Both the position numbers and the translations under genes were made by a program. A model generated the notes under the pieces. That model did not search any database and was not told the DNA's origin. It was given only the letters and a program-made list of their open reading frames with translations. Below are positions 1-11,656 of a stretch of 64,000 bases of DNA, one piece after another; position 1 is the first letter of the stretch; each line of letters starts with the position of its first letter. The DNA is from Limonium bicolor (taxonomy: Eukaryota > Streptophyta > Magnoliopsida > Caryophyllales > Plumbaginaceae), in assembly GCA_023374045.1 (NCBI GenBank), contig CM041776.1:140061296-140125295 (forward strand). The letters run 5' to 3'.

Positions 1-62
1 GGTATGATAAACCCTTAGACGAGATGGGACTCTCGTATAAGTAGGTGGGTAATAATTCCCTC

Positions 63-85
63 AGGAGGTAACGTAGTTACCTCCT
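63..85. repeat. Perfect inverted repeat (10-bp arms, 3-nt loop)
   Basis: AGGAGGTAAC and GTTACCTCCT flank GTA. It lies inside the D LTR. A comparable short inverted repeat (GAGCCAATAGCTGGCTC, near 28313) sits in the matching part of the G LTR. Confidence 0.75.
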
Positions 86-839
86 GTACTTAAAAGAGGT
101 GGGTATCGTACCCTCGGGAGAAATGTAGCCTTCCTCCCAACTTCAATAATGTTCTAGTACTAACCCGGTGAGTGGACATAGAGTGCACCCAAAACTTCCG
201 TCGCGACGTATATTCAGATAGGAGTCGACCTGAGACAGGTACAACTCCTGTAGCATGGATGGCTAGATACATTTGGGCTCCTCGCTTCTCGTAGCATAGA
301 ATTTGTTAGGTGTCACACAAGGACGTTAAACAAGAACACAATGTGTAATGTCAGTTATCACGATTAGGATAACGACGTTTGTTATAAAAGGAAGTTAGTG
401 AGAAACTTGAGTACAAGTCCTCGGTATAATAATACGTAGGTATTTAATCCACTGGTAATGTAGTGTTGTATGCGTGGATCATACACGTTACAGTTAGTAT
501 AGTTCACGCACATAAAATAACACAACAGTGCACAAGAGTAATACAACATTTTACATGCAATTATCTTGGTCGTTATTTCACCCTACAGATAGCACACAAG
601 CCGGTGTAATCTGGTAGCAAGCAGGTTGCAAGAATCCCATACCGTTCAGCGTAGATTGCAATTGAATATATCCTGGTCAACTTCTGGTCACGTATAGTCC
701 TAGAACAGGATTAACTGAGAGTGTTAATTTATGTTACTCTCGTATAATAATTTTATCGGATCATGAAACGATTTCGTATTCGTTATTTCATGTGAGGTTT
801 ATTTCTTTACGCTTAGATAATCTCTTTAACCTCTTAACC

Positions 840-2160
840 TTATTGATGTTTAAGGTATTTATATACTTCCAAATCATGTAGTTCTTAATTTATAAAACTT
901 ATATTGTGGGGTAATTTCTTTTAATTAACTTTAGATTTGATGTATAACTTATCTTGTTATTTCCTTTGGTTTACTTTTAAATCCTTTAATGTATATATAC
1001 ATATATATTCATGTATTATTTATGTTACATGTTTGTAGTTGTCTAAAGGACACAACAACTTAATAATTTCCAATTATATATATGTCACGTATGGACAAAA
1101 TATTCCTATAATTTTTGTTATTCTCCACTTAACCACAAATAATATTAATTGGTTACAACTAAATCCCTTATAACTATATAACCCATAGTTTTAATTCCAT
1201 ATCCCTTTAATCAAAATTCTTTTTCTAATTCCTCCAAATTCACATAAGGCCTATAATTATTTAAATTCAAATACTTACCCTCATACTTTCGTTTATTTGT
1301 AAAGCAACCCCAATAATTCATAAACTTTACATTTTAACTCTAATTACATCATATTATATAGTTGAAACTCCTTATTTAATTAAATTACAAATCCACCACT
1401 AATATTTTGATATTTACCATTTGAACACTATAACTTTTGAAAATTACATCTTGGCCCCACAAACTTTTGGCCTTAACAAAATATCTCTTATAATTAAAAT
1501 TTAACCCCAAAAATCTTATAACCTTTACATAATAACTTATAACCTATAGTTTTAATATTAAATTCCTTTAATTGCCGAAATGAACAATTATAGTTTCTTT
1601 AATTACTATACAACCCCAAAAACTTTATAATAGTTACTTAATAACTTATAAACTATAGTTAAATATTTAATTCTTCTAAATTTTGGAAGAGTACTTATAT
1701 TTCATCTAATTATGAATCCACCCCATACTAAATTCTAGTTTTGCACTTAACTTTTATAAATTACAAAATCGCCCCAAAACTTTATAAATTGTTAATTTAG
1801 CACTTGTTTAATTTATCTAAAATTCATAATCTTAATTCCTATCTTTATGTTATATTATATTTATGCCAAGAATACATTTAACTCTCGGTTTTCACTATAT
1901 GTACTCCAAACTTTTCAAAATTTACAATTTAGCCACATAACTTAATAAACTAGCCATTTAAGCACTAGTAAATATTTTTAACTCACCAAACTTTATAATA
2001 TAAGTTTATATACATATGTATCTCCTTAAAACCTATTTTTCACCAATATAATTCGCCCATAATTATATGATACCATATAGTTTATATAAGTTGATTTATA
2101 ACTATAATAATTATACATAAATACATATGAGCCATATAACTCATGTAAAAATTATTGTAA
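840..2160. repeat. AT-rich interior of the D LTR with diverged internal repeats
   Basis: About 1.3 kb of very AT-rich sequence with recurring, poorly conserved modules (CCCCAAAACTTTATAA; TATAACCTATAGTTTTAAT). There is no coding potential. The reverse complement resembles the AT-rich spacers at 54671-54906 and 63651-64000, suggesting those spacers come from a D-like LTR in the opposite orientation. Confidence 0.5.
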
Positions 2161-4732
2161 TGTCTTAGATTAATTCTTAGCTCAAAATGGAGCATATTTT
2201 CCCTAGATAAATCGGCATGGACATGTATTTAACATGGGTAATTTTTGTAACATAAAAATGTGTCTTAAGGTAATAATCTTACCATATATGTTATAAGTTA
2301 TATTTTTGGTATGTATTACCATATAGTCTCGGCTTTAATTACCTAAGGAGGTGTACATAATTTTTGTACAATTTTTTTAAAAGTTTAACCAAGCTTAAAA
2401 CAATAAAGATTGGCTTAGTAAACTTACTCTTAATAAAGGATGACTTAGTACTTGAACTCCTCTTGAATTTCTAAAGCTTCCTTCAATGGAAATTGATGTT
2501 CCTACTTCCGTTCTTATGCATGAAAGGAAGGGGTTTAGGAGTTAGATCTTAACAAAGATCTTAAGTAGATTTATAAGTAGTTTTCCAAGGATTTATCTTA
2601 GGTATTTCACCTTAGGATTTCAGAACTCCTAGGATGGATGGAGAACCAACTTTCCTTCATGAAATTGATGAAGAAAATAGCTTTAGAAGATGTAGAATTT
2701 TCGGATACATATATAACATGTCTTAAGGATTTTCAAGCATGAAAAATACCTTAAGATGATCTTGGATGCTCCTTGGATTAATGTTGATTTAAGACAACTT
2801 CCTTGGAGTATAAAGGGAGGCATGAGCTTGTAGTTGTGCTAGGAATATTTTTGCTTCAAGACTTGATGAGAAATGCTAGGAAATTAACATAGAAATGAAG
2901 ATAGAAGTTAAACCTCTATTCATGAACTTAAGAGCTTCAAAGGAAGAAGATGAAAATGAGAGGAGAAGGCTTACGGAATCGGCTGCAAGGAATGAAGAGA
3001 ATGAAAGGCTAAGTGCTGTATAACTAAGCTAGGAATGAGAGAGTTTGAATTGTTCAATTTGGACACCATAATGTGGCATGTTATGTAAAGACTTGTTTAT
3101 TGATTTGATTTTGATTTTCAGGCTCCAAAAGTCCTTCAATCAACTACAACTTTCGACAATGTGGGGAGGAAGGAACAAGTTGCTTAATTCATGGAAGACA
3201 AGGTGGTAAGGTAAGGTAGGTAAGGATGGTTTTCTTTTGATTTTTCAATGTTGAATTGTGTCTCCCTTTCCTCTTGTTTGTACAGGGTATTAAGGCTGGA
3301 TAGAGGGCTGATTAAATGCCTCCCTTGTTGTCATGACATAACATGGTATTATTCTAGTTCTAGATCTACTTTTTCATTTTTAATTCTTACTTTTGCAAAG
3401 CTAATATTCTCTTGTTTTGGTGCAGGTTTTCGGCTGTGGGAGAGCCAACATGGACTAATATTCTCTTGTCATAAATTCACATAGCATGTGGGAGGATGAG
3501 TCATCAAATTCCATGACATTTTGTAAGCTTTAAATGTTGAATATATAGTACTTTTTGGGTAGAATTTCGGCCCTATTAGTGCTACTATTTTAGCACTGTA
3601 TTTGATTGATTAAGATGTTCAATCCATCCCCATTTAAGATTCCCAATTCGTGGCTCCTCAAAAACTTCAAGGTAATTGCGTAAAACGCATTTTTACGGCA
3701 CCCGAAAGTGCGTTTTTGTGCTCTAAGGATATTTTGGAAAATAAATTGTTCCAACGAGTTCCAAGTGTTTATAAACATTTTTATGGTCAATTATGATATA
3801 TTAAGGTGTTACATTGAGTTATATGGGGTTATATCAACTCATGACACAATTTCCGGGACTTCCGGACTCCAGGACCAAAACAGGAGCGTTAAGAATTTCC
3901 CCAGAGCACTTTGTGTTTAATTGAAAAAGTGTCATGGGGATCCTCTTATAAATATTTAATAATGGTCAACTAACCATTTTTAGTGAAGAAAACTAAATCA
4001 TACCAACTTATAGTGCATTTTCGGGGTTCCCGGGGCTTCTCGTGCTTTAAGGGGAGTGCGTGACCACTCTCGGGCACTTTGCGTTTTTAACTAAATATGG
4101 CCTGGGGAATATGTTTGTATAGTCATATAATGAGGGTATGACCATTTGGTTTGAGTTTTAAAAGGTCATACAAGGTCACGCTTAACGCACGTTTTTAAGG
4201 CGTTTTAAGAACGTTCTTGTCGTTAAGATGTTTAGTGCGTATTTTTGACCTTTGATGAGTTCTTATGTTTATATGATATATTTACAATAGGTGTAACATA
4301 CGTTGTTACATTTTTTTACGTGTGTATATCAATTTATTTTAGCATTTATAAATGCTTCGGCATTCGTAAAATACTTATGTTGCTCGTTTGTATAAATGTT
4401 CGTATTGATATTTCCTTGTTGACGCTCTCTTTATTGAGCATGGTATGTATGGAGTTTAATCCTCGTTAATAAACGTACATGAGTTTTTGTACGAGTATGT
4501 TAAGATTGTTGTAAAATTACGCATGTTAGCGTTTATGGTGAAACGACTATTTTTACGTAATATTTGCATGCATGTGTTTGCATGCGCACGCGTAATATTA
4601 TTTACGTAAACTTTTGCATGCAGGAATGAGCATGCGTACGTGAAATGATTTATCCTTAGATTAATTTTCATTATCTAATGGTTTTAAAGTGTTAATTAGA
4701 TTTGGGGTATTTCATACCCGGTTGGGCAAGAA

Positions 4733-4886
4733 TCCAAATCAATTCTTCCATTACAATCAGTTACCAGGCCACAATACCGATCATTGCAGGGCCCTATAGC
4801 TTAAGATCCAAGACTTGATTGACCAGGGACTTCAGTTTTCAGAGCGCGGGAATATTTTTGGGAATCCCATGCCAGAGAACCATTAG
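4733..4886 (+). pseudogene. gag: gag C-terminal remnant (Tat/Ogre type)
   Basis: The frame reads QLPGHNTDHCRAL, a stop (TAG, 4797-4799), then LKIQDLIDQGLQF, and ends at TAG 4884-4886. It aligns with the end of the intact gag in A (QLPGHSTDDCRALKHKIEDLIEQGLQF). In this lineage the GH...C portion belongs to a zinc-knuckle-like motif. The first Cys of A's motif is not preserved here. Everything upstream was lost at the D junction. The next conserved landmarks are 3'-region sequences, not protease. Confidence 0.85.
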
Positions 4887-6709
4887 GAATCATTGTTACT
4901 TTTCTTTTTCCTTTCAGGTGTTCAGCATAGTTTCTTTTTTCTTCTTGGTTATTTTATTTTCTTTAGCTAGATCAGTTGTCTTTTTCCTTTCTTCTTCCCT
5001 TTTAGATAGCACTCAATGTTGTTGTTGATCCTTTTGGTTATTAATAAGAGAAGTATCCATTTTCTTTCTTTGTTCATGTTCTTCTACGTTAAGCTCGGAT
5101 TGATGTCTGTACATTCATTCATGCACTAAAAGGAAAAATAAAAAAAAAGAGAAGGAAAGAAAAGAAAATGTTGTCTTATGAAACACGCCTGCAAGCGTCA
5201 TGGAGTAAAACCTTTATTCTCTTATACAAAACCACATTTCCACAACACTCACCACCTCCATCACATGTATCGCACACATGTCTCACCATTCCACCTCTTC
5301 ACCTCTCCATCATTCCACCAACATAAAACTTAAAAAAAAATGTCATTCAATCACCACAACACCTGTCACCTCCTCACATACAATTACCTCTCCACAGAAA
5401 GTTTCACAAAGAAGAAGGCATTCAAAAGGTTTGTTAATTAAACCCCAAAACAATACTGGGGGCAATCTGAGCTTAAGACCAATAACGATTATTTCTTTTG
5501 TTTAATTTTGTGAACAAGTCTCTGAGTGAACATTTCGCGAGAGTTCCTTGAGCGGTAAAACCAAGAGCGAAAAAGCGTGTCATTTTTACACGACTCCAGT
5601 AAGACTACATCCAAAGGTAAGATAAACGGCATAACTCCGATCGAAGGAGATTATTTGTAAACTTACTCTCAGACCCGTGAAAATTAACAAAGAACGGATA
5701 CACAACTATTAGGGATGACGAAGCACCTAGGTTCAGCACCACACAGCCAAAAACCTTGTGAACCCTGACACTATACTCTAGGCACCCCCGCTGAGCTTTC
5801 ATATATCTCCTTTTTTGCAACATTACAAACTCCACAAAACAAGTCAGCCGCTGATAAATAACCAACCCGGTGACCAAAGGAATGCAAGGAGCCCGACTTC
5901 TGGACGACAAATTCACAAGTCCAAAGCAGCAACGCTGCTATCAAAGTGACGAAATGATCCATAAATGGTCCCAAAGCGACATAGGATCTAGAGAGCTCAC
6001 ATCAGAAAAAAATTCTCGAAGTTCAAAAACGGGAACAACAAGAACCCCGAAAAAGGAAGAGGACACAAGGCAAATCTAAAAGCTTGAGAAAAGTCCAAAC
6101 ATAAAACAAGAAGAGAGAATGATGCAGAGGACAACCCCAAAGTCCGAAGTTCCACAACCCACCAACAAAGTCATCACGAAGTGGGTAAACAACTTTAATA
6201 CAAGAAGAAGCGAATCTGGAAGAAGGAGCAAGTTGCAGCTTTGGTCACCCTTACAGCTCCTCACGTTCCAAACATTCCTCTATGGTCCCATTGTCATTCA
6301 TCATACCCCACGGCCACGTTATAAGCTCTAAAGACTTCTGATTTAATAGTTGTGTATCCAATCAAGTGAAAGTAACGGATCGAAAGCGTAAGTAAAACAA
6401 ATATCGAATTCAGTGATCAAGATGTTATGACCGAAAGGAAAGGATGAATGCAAGTGATAGACACATCGAGTGTAGGATAGAAGGCAACACAACGAATAAA
6501 TCCTGACCGTGTGAGAGTAAGACTTGTTTCACGTAGTTAAACCAAAAAAAATGGGGGCAATCGATCATCCTGATCGATTGCCATAAACTCTAAAAACTCA
6601 GATTGCCTTAAGGAAAGATACAAGAGGCAATTGTTGGTTCCAACAATTGCAGTAACAACACCAATTGAGGCCCAAGAGCCTAGAAGCTCAAAAGCTTAAA
6701 ACCCAAAAG
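4887..6709 (+). other. C 3' untranslated region, conserved part
   Basis: Non-coding sequence matching A 14200-15790 and the reverse complement of E and B. Shared blocks include ATACTGGGGGCAATCTGAG near 5453, GCGTGTCATTTTTACACGAC near 5574, and a stretch near 5700-5800 that in B received the A insertion. The overlapping frames at 5605-5974 and 6076-6331 are not conserved as proteins and are judged spurious. Confidence 0.7.
6556..6650. repeat. Two adjacent hairpins in the C 3' region
   Basis: Hairpin 1 (6556-6582) pairs GGCAATCGATCA with TGATCGATTGCC around TCC. Hairpin 2 (6627-6650) pairs GCAATTGTTGG with CCAACAATTGC around TT. The first follows a GGGGG tract. The same pair occurs in A (15668-15694 and 15731-15754) and inverted in E (50135-50160 and 50201-50227). 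Confidence 0.8.
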
Positions 6710-6910
6710 TTTAAACCCACTCCACATCAAAATTTCCTCAGGCCCGTCCTAAGCCCTACCTCCACATCAAAATTTCCTCAAGCCCGTCCTAAGCCCTACC
6801 TCCACATCAAAATTTCCTCAGGCCCGTCCTAAGCCCTACCTCCACATCAAAATTTCCTCAGGCCCGTCCTAAGCCTTACCTCCACATCAAAGCATCCTCA
6901 GGCCTGACAT
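6710..6910 (+). repeat. Minisatellite, 40-bp unit, about 5 copies
   Basis: The unit begins CTCCACATCAAAATTTCCTC and continues AGGCCCGTCCTAAGCCCTAC. The copies are nearly identical, so the array is young. Related units occur at 15790-15940 in A and, inverted, at 49960-50115 in E. Confidence 0.85.
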
Positions 6911-6989
6911 AAGCCCTAACCTTTCTCCACATACATTTAGGCCCATGGTAAGACCTATCTCATCTTTATATCACCCGCTTAGCTCACTT

Positions 6990-7275
6990 TCATGTAGTAC
7001 TACCCTTAGGCTCGTCATAAGACCTAGTGTCGCCTTTAGGCTCGTTATAAGACCTAGATCCACCTTTAGGCTCGTCATAAGACCTAGATCCACCTTTGGG
7101 CTTGTCATAAGACCTAGATCCACCTTTAGGCTCGTCTTAAGACCTAGATCCACCTTTAGGCTCGTCATAAGACCTAGATCCACCTTTAGGCTCGTCATAA
7201 GACCTAGATCAACCCTTAGGCTCGTCATAAGACCTAGCACCACCTTTAAGCTTGTCATAAGACCTAGATTCATCC
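6990..7275 (+). repeat. Minisatellite, 30-bp unit, about 9 copies, open on both strands
   Basis: The unit CTTTAGGCTCGTCATAAGAC plus CTAGATCCAC looks like a shortened form of the adjacent 40-bp unit. Because 30 is divisible by three, both strands stay open: the plus strand (6945-7367) gives repeated RLVIRPRSTF and the minus strand (6971-7294) gives LMTSLKVDLG. Nothing suggests that either is a gene. Confidence 0.8.
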
Positions 7276-7564
7276 CTTTAGAACAAATAAACACACTACA
7301 TTCATTTCATTCATATAGGCACATCATAAGACCTATCTGCATTATCCAGGCGCATCACAAGACCTAGGGACAGAAAAATTGGCGAGGTTATGGCAATAAA
7401 TCCTCCTGTGCTATGTCAACTTATTTTGGGATCAACGAATGTGGGGGGATGGCAATAAGTCCTAAGGGTTTTTAGCAGGAGTTATCCCTGCACACCGGCT
7501 TGGGGGCAATGGCAATAAGTCCACTTTGGGTCCAGCCAGGAGCAACAACACGGGTTTTGGTCCC

Positions 7565-7680
7565 TAGAAGCATCCGAGCATCATCAGCATCATCAACATC
7601 ATTAGCATCATCTGCTTCATCAACATCATCAGCATCATCAGCATTATCAACGTCGCTAGCATATTAGCATTCATGCATCT
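7565..7680 (+). repeat. CATCAN trinucleotide-like tract
   Basis: Repeated CATCATCAGCATCATCAACATC-type units in the C 3' region. Low complexity, no coding call. Confidence 0.6.
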
Positions 7681-7694
7681 ACATAACATCTAGT

Positions 7695-7885
7695 CTTCAC
7701 TTTAGGTAGTCCATACCTTTGAATCGCTTGACATTACTTCATTTTTTGCTCTTTTATGTAGTCAATACCTTAGAATCACTTGACATTACTTCATATTTCC
7801 TCTTTTAGGTGGTCGACGCCTTAGAATCACTCGGCATCCTTTCACTTTGCTCATAGGTAGTCAGCTCCTTAGAACAGCTCGACAC
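7695..7885 (+). repeat. Diverged tandem units (TTAGGTAGTC type), about 4 copies
   Basis: Units of roughly 45-60 bp carry TAGGTAGTC, CCTTAGAATC and CTTGACATTACTTCA. The same module is tandem in A (16740-17060) and, inverted, in E (48655-49330), always close to the 3' LTR. Confidence 0.7.
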
Positions 7886-7990
7886 AATTTGTCAATTTTC
7901 AAACAACATGCGGAGTCTTTTAAGATCCAAAGTTTTGGGGTATCACTCAAGCATCTACTAGACTCTTCATATCCATTACAAAGTCTAGTT

Positions 7991-8004
7991 GACGGGGGGC
8001 AATT
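7991..8004 (+). promoter_or_regulatory. Polypurine tract of C
   Basis: GACGGGGGGCAATT immediately precedes the LTR start TGTTATACCC. It corresponds to the A tract at 17169-17181 and, inverted, to the one right of 48536 in E. Its expected role is plus-strand DNA priming. Confidence 0.8.
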
Positions 8005-9773
8005 TGTTATACCCAAAATAGTACCCCCCCGATATAGGGTTTGTAAAACTTTAGTGTTGTGAGAGACACTTTGGTCCAGCGGTGAGGATCGCTGGTCCCA
8101 TCATCGTGTTCTGGAGCATTAGTGTCAGCTTAGTCATCTTCGGGAGTATTTTCGAATTTTCATGGCATCTAGGATCTCCTACAGGCTTTCTCTCTCCTCC
8201 GAAAAGGGCTAAATCAACTTGAAATGCTTTGAAATTTTAACCCATGATAGAAGATGACATTTTAGGTATAATGGCATTAGAATTTTGATTTTTTGAATTT
8301 CCAATAATTTGCTTGCAATTTCTAATTGGATCTGACGAGAAATTGAATTAAAAAACACTCCAATGTAAAACAATTCCAATTCCACCTTAGAAAAATCATA
8401 ATTATCATCCTTGACTTGTAGTTAAAATTTCTTAGCCAGATTCCCCATGAAGCCCACCGAGTTAAGCTTACAACAAAATCTATCTTATGAGACTTTTTTC
8501 TATCTTTAAGCAAGTCTATATAAGAAACCTTAACTTCAGGTCAAAGGATAAGCTCTCAAGCCCTAACAAGTTAAAAAACATAGACGTCCTCATCCTCTCA
8601 CGTTTCAACACCCGACCACCAAAATCACACTGAACCTATCCCGAAATCACCACAAAACACGTTTTTCAACTCCCACCACTTCCAAAACCATCAAACCACC
8701 ATCAAATCACCTCCAAAACGTCAGAACAAACCTCAATTCACAGGAACCAGAAGCTGGTCCTGAACCCGAATCAAAACCAGCTCTAACGAATCACCGAAAG
8801 GTTCCCGACGTGATGAATAAAATAGAATTCGAAGGTAAAACAGCTAGAAACCTTAATTTCCTGACCCCCACGAATTGGTTAACCTTGTGCTGTAATTTTA
8901 GTTCAAACCGACTGTTTTCGGCTTCTGAGTTGTTATTTATTTTTGTTTCTGCCTTGTTACTTGTTTAATAATTTTCGGCTTTAATTCGTATTCAAATTGA
9001 AAACTTTTGATTACTAACGTGTGTGGTCAGGCTACCTACCCATAAATTTTGAGTTAAAAACACCACCGGGAACCACCAGAACGCCGCCGTTTGAGGGTGG
9101 TCCGTGCCTACGGACAGCCTGTCCGGGGTCCCGCACGGCCTCTCCGAGGTCACGGACAACCCCAGACCACAGCGGGAATTAAATTTTCAAATACTTTAGG
9201 GTTTTTCTACTCATGTCCGGGCCCACGGACGTCTTGTCCGTGGCCCCGGACTTTTCAAAATTTTGTTTTCTTTTCGATTCGACTTTCTATATAACTAGGT
9301 TAACTAGGGTCCATGGGTTCGGACACTAGGTCCATGTCTACGGACATAAACAAAATTTGACCTAATTCTGCCACCAAAACCCTTGTTTAGGTTGTTTCAA
9401 TTTTCACTTTAAATTTCTGTCAAGAAATGTTAAAAAATAAAAAGATCAGAAACATGCGCACTTAGGTTAACATGACTCATAATAAGCTGTAATTAAACTA
9501 AGTAGAGGAAAACGACTTCGAGGGGTAATGAAAGTAATTGAGCCCTGAATAAGTCGAATACCAAGCCCCGAACCCGAACTCCACCTTTCCTAATTTACCC
9601 TAGGTTAAAATTAGGTGGTGACTCATAATAGGTTCCAGTGAGCTAACTTAGGATTTAATAATTAGTGTTATATGACATAGTTATTAATCTTAGGTTATAG
9701 GTGGACCTAGAACCCGATCAGATCCTAATCAATCTAATCAACATAGGATAGGGTTTAAAAATCGAGGCTCACA
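8005..9773 (+). mobile_element. 3' LTR of C
   Basis: About 1.77 kb, from TGTTATACCC to CGAGGCTCACA. A TATA-like box (TATATAAG, 8517-8524) marks the likely U3/R boundary. A GC-rich hairpin lies at 9215-9251 (GTCCGGG against CCCCGGAC). It is the same family as the LTRs of A, B and E, but visibly diverged from A. Confidence 0.85.
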
Positions 9774-9906
9774 GGCTGGCATGTTTTGTAGAGCTTATAA
9801 TATCAGGAAGGGATATATGAAAGCCTCAGCGGGGGTGCCTAGGGTTTAATGTCAGGGTTCACAAGCTTTTGGGCTATGTGGTGCTGTACCTAGGTGCTTC
9901 GTCGTC
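9774..9906 (-). mobile_element. B, middle fragment (3' untranslated region)
   Basis: 133 bp of B trapped between C (left) and A (right). Its reverse complement matches C 5710-5860 and A 14820-14960. It continues seamlessly at 18883 once A is removed with one copy of the target duplication. Confidence 0.85.
9901..9906. repeat. Target-site duplication of A, left copy (GTCGTC)
   Basis: GTCGTC precedes the 5' LTR and recurs at 18877-18882 after the 3' LTR. A five-base version is possible if the LTR is taken to end one base later. Confidence 0.8.
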
Positions 9907-11635
9907 TGTTATACCCAAAATTTCAACCCCCCCGGAAGAGAGTCTCTACTAATAGGATAGTAGCGAGGGTTCCCAGTTCGATCGGCACATTTCAGAGTAC
10001 TAAGCAGCTTAGTCATCACTAGGGGCATTTTCGTAATTTTTCAAGGCTCCTTAGCCCCCCTATAGGCTTTCTCTCTCCTCAAAATAAGGGTCAAATCATT
10101 TCAAAATGCTTTTAAATTTTAACCCACGATAGAGGATGACATTTGAAGCATAATGGCGTTGGAATTTTGATTTTCGAATTTCCAATAATTTTCTAGCAAT
10201 TTCCGATTGAATCTGACAAGAAATGGAATTTAAAAATATCCCAATATCCAAAAAATTCGATTCCACTTTAGAAAAATCAGAAATATCATCCTTTACCCAT
10301 GTGTAAAATTTTATAATTAAATTCCTTTTGGAAGCCCTTGAGCTAAAACGTCAGTAAATCTCGGTTTTTGCCGGATTTTTCTATCTTTAAGGAAGCCTAT
10401 ATAAGGAACCTTATCCCATGATCAAATCAGAACCTCAAGAACCCTAGACTCTCAAAGAAGGCAGCTGCCTCTTTCTCTTCACGTTTTGAACTCCAGAGCC
10501 ACAATCAAACACCAAAATCTCACCAAAATCAACACTAAAACACATTTTTCAACTCCCACAACATCATCCATCATCAAACCCCCACCAAAACAGCACCAAA
10601 ACGTGAAGAACATCAAGAATAACTAGGAGTCAGAAGCTGGGTTCGAAGTTCTTCCGGATCCGCCATCAACGAGGCCACCGAAGAATCCCGACGTGAAGAA
10701 ACACCACGAATCTGAAGGTAAAACAGGTTATAAATCTACTTTTCTAAGTCCCCTCAACCTCCTTAACACTATGCTAAATTTTGGGCTCAAGCCAACCCTT
10801 TTCGGCTTCTGTATAGCTAATTACTTTTGCTTCTGCCTTGTTACTTGTTTATCACGTTTCATACATAATTCGACTTCAAACTGCGATCTTTCAATTACTA
10901 ACATATTGTACATCTTTCAGGCTACACGTGCATAAATTTTGAGCCGAAAACACCTTCGGTAACCACCATAAAACCCCCGTCCGTGGGTTGTCCGGGATCT
11001 CGGACCTATGGTCCGGGACCACGGACACCCACGACGGCGGCGGGATTTTAAAATTTTAGGTTTTGCTAAACTATGTCCGGGCCTATGGACATCCTGTCCG
11101 TGGCCCCGGACTTTTCAAATTTTTGTTTTCTGTTTAATTCGACTTTTATTTTCACATAGGTTAACTAGGATCCGTGGTTACGGACATTAGGTCCGTGGCT
11201 ACAGACGGAAACAAATTGACCTAATTCTCCTCCGAAACCCTAGTTTTGGTAACTTTCAATTTCACTTTAATTTTCTGTCAAGAAAACGTTAAAAAATAAA
11301 AAAAAACAGAAGCGCGCACCTATGTTAAAAACAACTTTGTAGAAAGCCGTAAATAAACCAAGTAGAGGAAAAACGACCTAGGAAGGGTAATGAAAGTAAT
11401 TTGAACCCTAAATAAGTTGAATACCAAGCCCCCGAACCCGAACTCTCCTTTCCTAATTTGATCTAGGTTAAAATTAGTGGTGACTCATAATAGGTTCCAG
11501 TGAGCTAGCTTAGGTGTTAATAATTATTGTTATATGACATAGTTATTAATCTTAGGTTATAAGTGGACCTAAAACCTAGTTAGATCCTAATCAGCCTTAA
11601 TCAACTTAGGGTAGGGTTTAAAATCGAGGCTCACA
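9907..11635 (+). mobile_element. 5' LTR of A
   Basis: 1.73 kb, TGTTATACCC to GAGGCTCACA. It has a TATA box (TATATAAG) at 10398-10405, about 55% of the way upstream of the LTR end, and a GC hairpin at 11075-11111. The 80-codon frame at 10693-10935 is not supported as a gene. Confidence 0.9.
10398..10405 (+). promoter_or_regulatory. TATA box of the A 5' LTR
   Basis: TATATAAG in the context GCCTATATAAGGAACC. The 3' LTR lacks it because of a 14-bp deletion between AAGGAA repeats (near 17663). Confidence 0.6.
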
Positions 11636-11637
11636 GA

Positions 11638-11656
11638 CTGGCTACTCTGGGGACAA
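11638..11656 (+). promoter_or_regulatory. Degenerate primer-binding site of A
   Basis: TGGCTACTCTGGGGACAAAC follows the LTR by a few bases. The family form, inferred from B (inverted, 20880-20898), is close to TGGCGACTCTGCTGGGGAC. This resembles the tRNA-Arg-type site reported for Ogre elements; the tRNA assignment comes from memory of that family and was not tested. Confidence 0.55.

Larger units (their letters stand above)
1..4714 (-). mobile_element. D: very long LTR (TGAAATACCCC family), 3' end outside the window
   Basis: Read on the minus strand, the segment starts at 4714 with TGAAATACCCCAAA, the same terminus as the G LTRs at 24996 and 43983. Weaker matches to the G LTR continue: GCGTTTT-rich motifs near 3680-4220, and ACACCGGCTTGTGTGC near 595-615, which corresponds to about 27765 in G. 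D and G are therefore related but distinct LTR families. No primer-binding site was found on the left, so the LTR probably runs past base 1 and is at least 4.7 kb. It abuts the gag remnant of C at 4715, so D cut C. The short frames in it (for example 3248-3484 and 4245-4469) look like chance. Confidence 0.7.
4715..9773 (+). mobile_element. C: 3' half of a gag-only Tat/Ogre-like LTR retrotransposon
   Basis: It contains the last codons of gag (4733-4886), about 3.1 kb of 3' untranslated region with hairpins and tandem repeats, a polypurine tract ending at 8004, and a complete 3' LTR (8005-9773). The 5' LTR, leader and most of gag are missing; D abuts at 4714. Gag is followed directly by the 3' region with no protease, reverse transcriptase or integrase, as in A, so absence of pol is a family trait. 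On the right, C ends inside the 3' region of minus-strand element B. Confidence 0.85.

Noticed and set aside
5605..5974. Overlapping minus-strand frames in C
   Set aside because: In A and E the same region carries stops and indels; conservation is at the DNA level only.
6945..7367. 140-residue repeat protein (RLVIRPRSTF)n
   Set aside because: Product of a 30-bp minisatellite whose length is a multiple of three; the opposite strand is equally open and no homologue exists in A or E.
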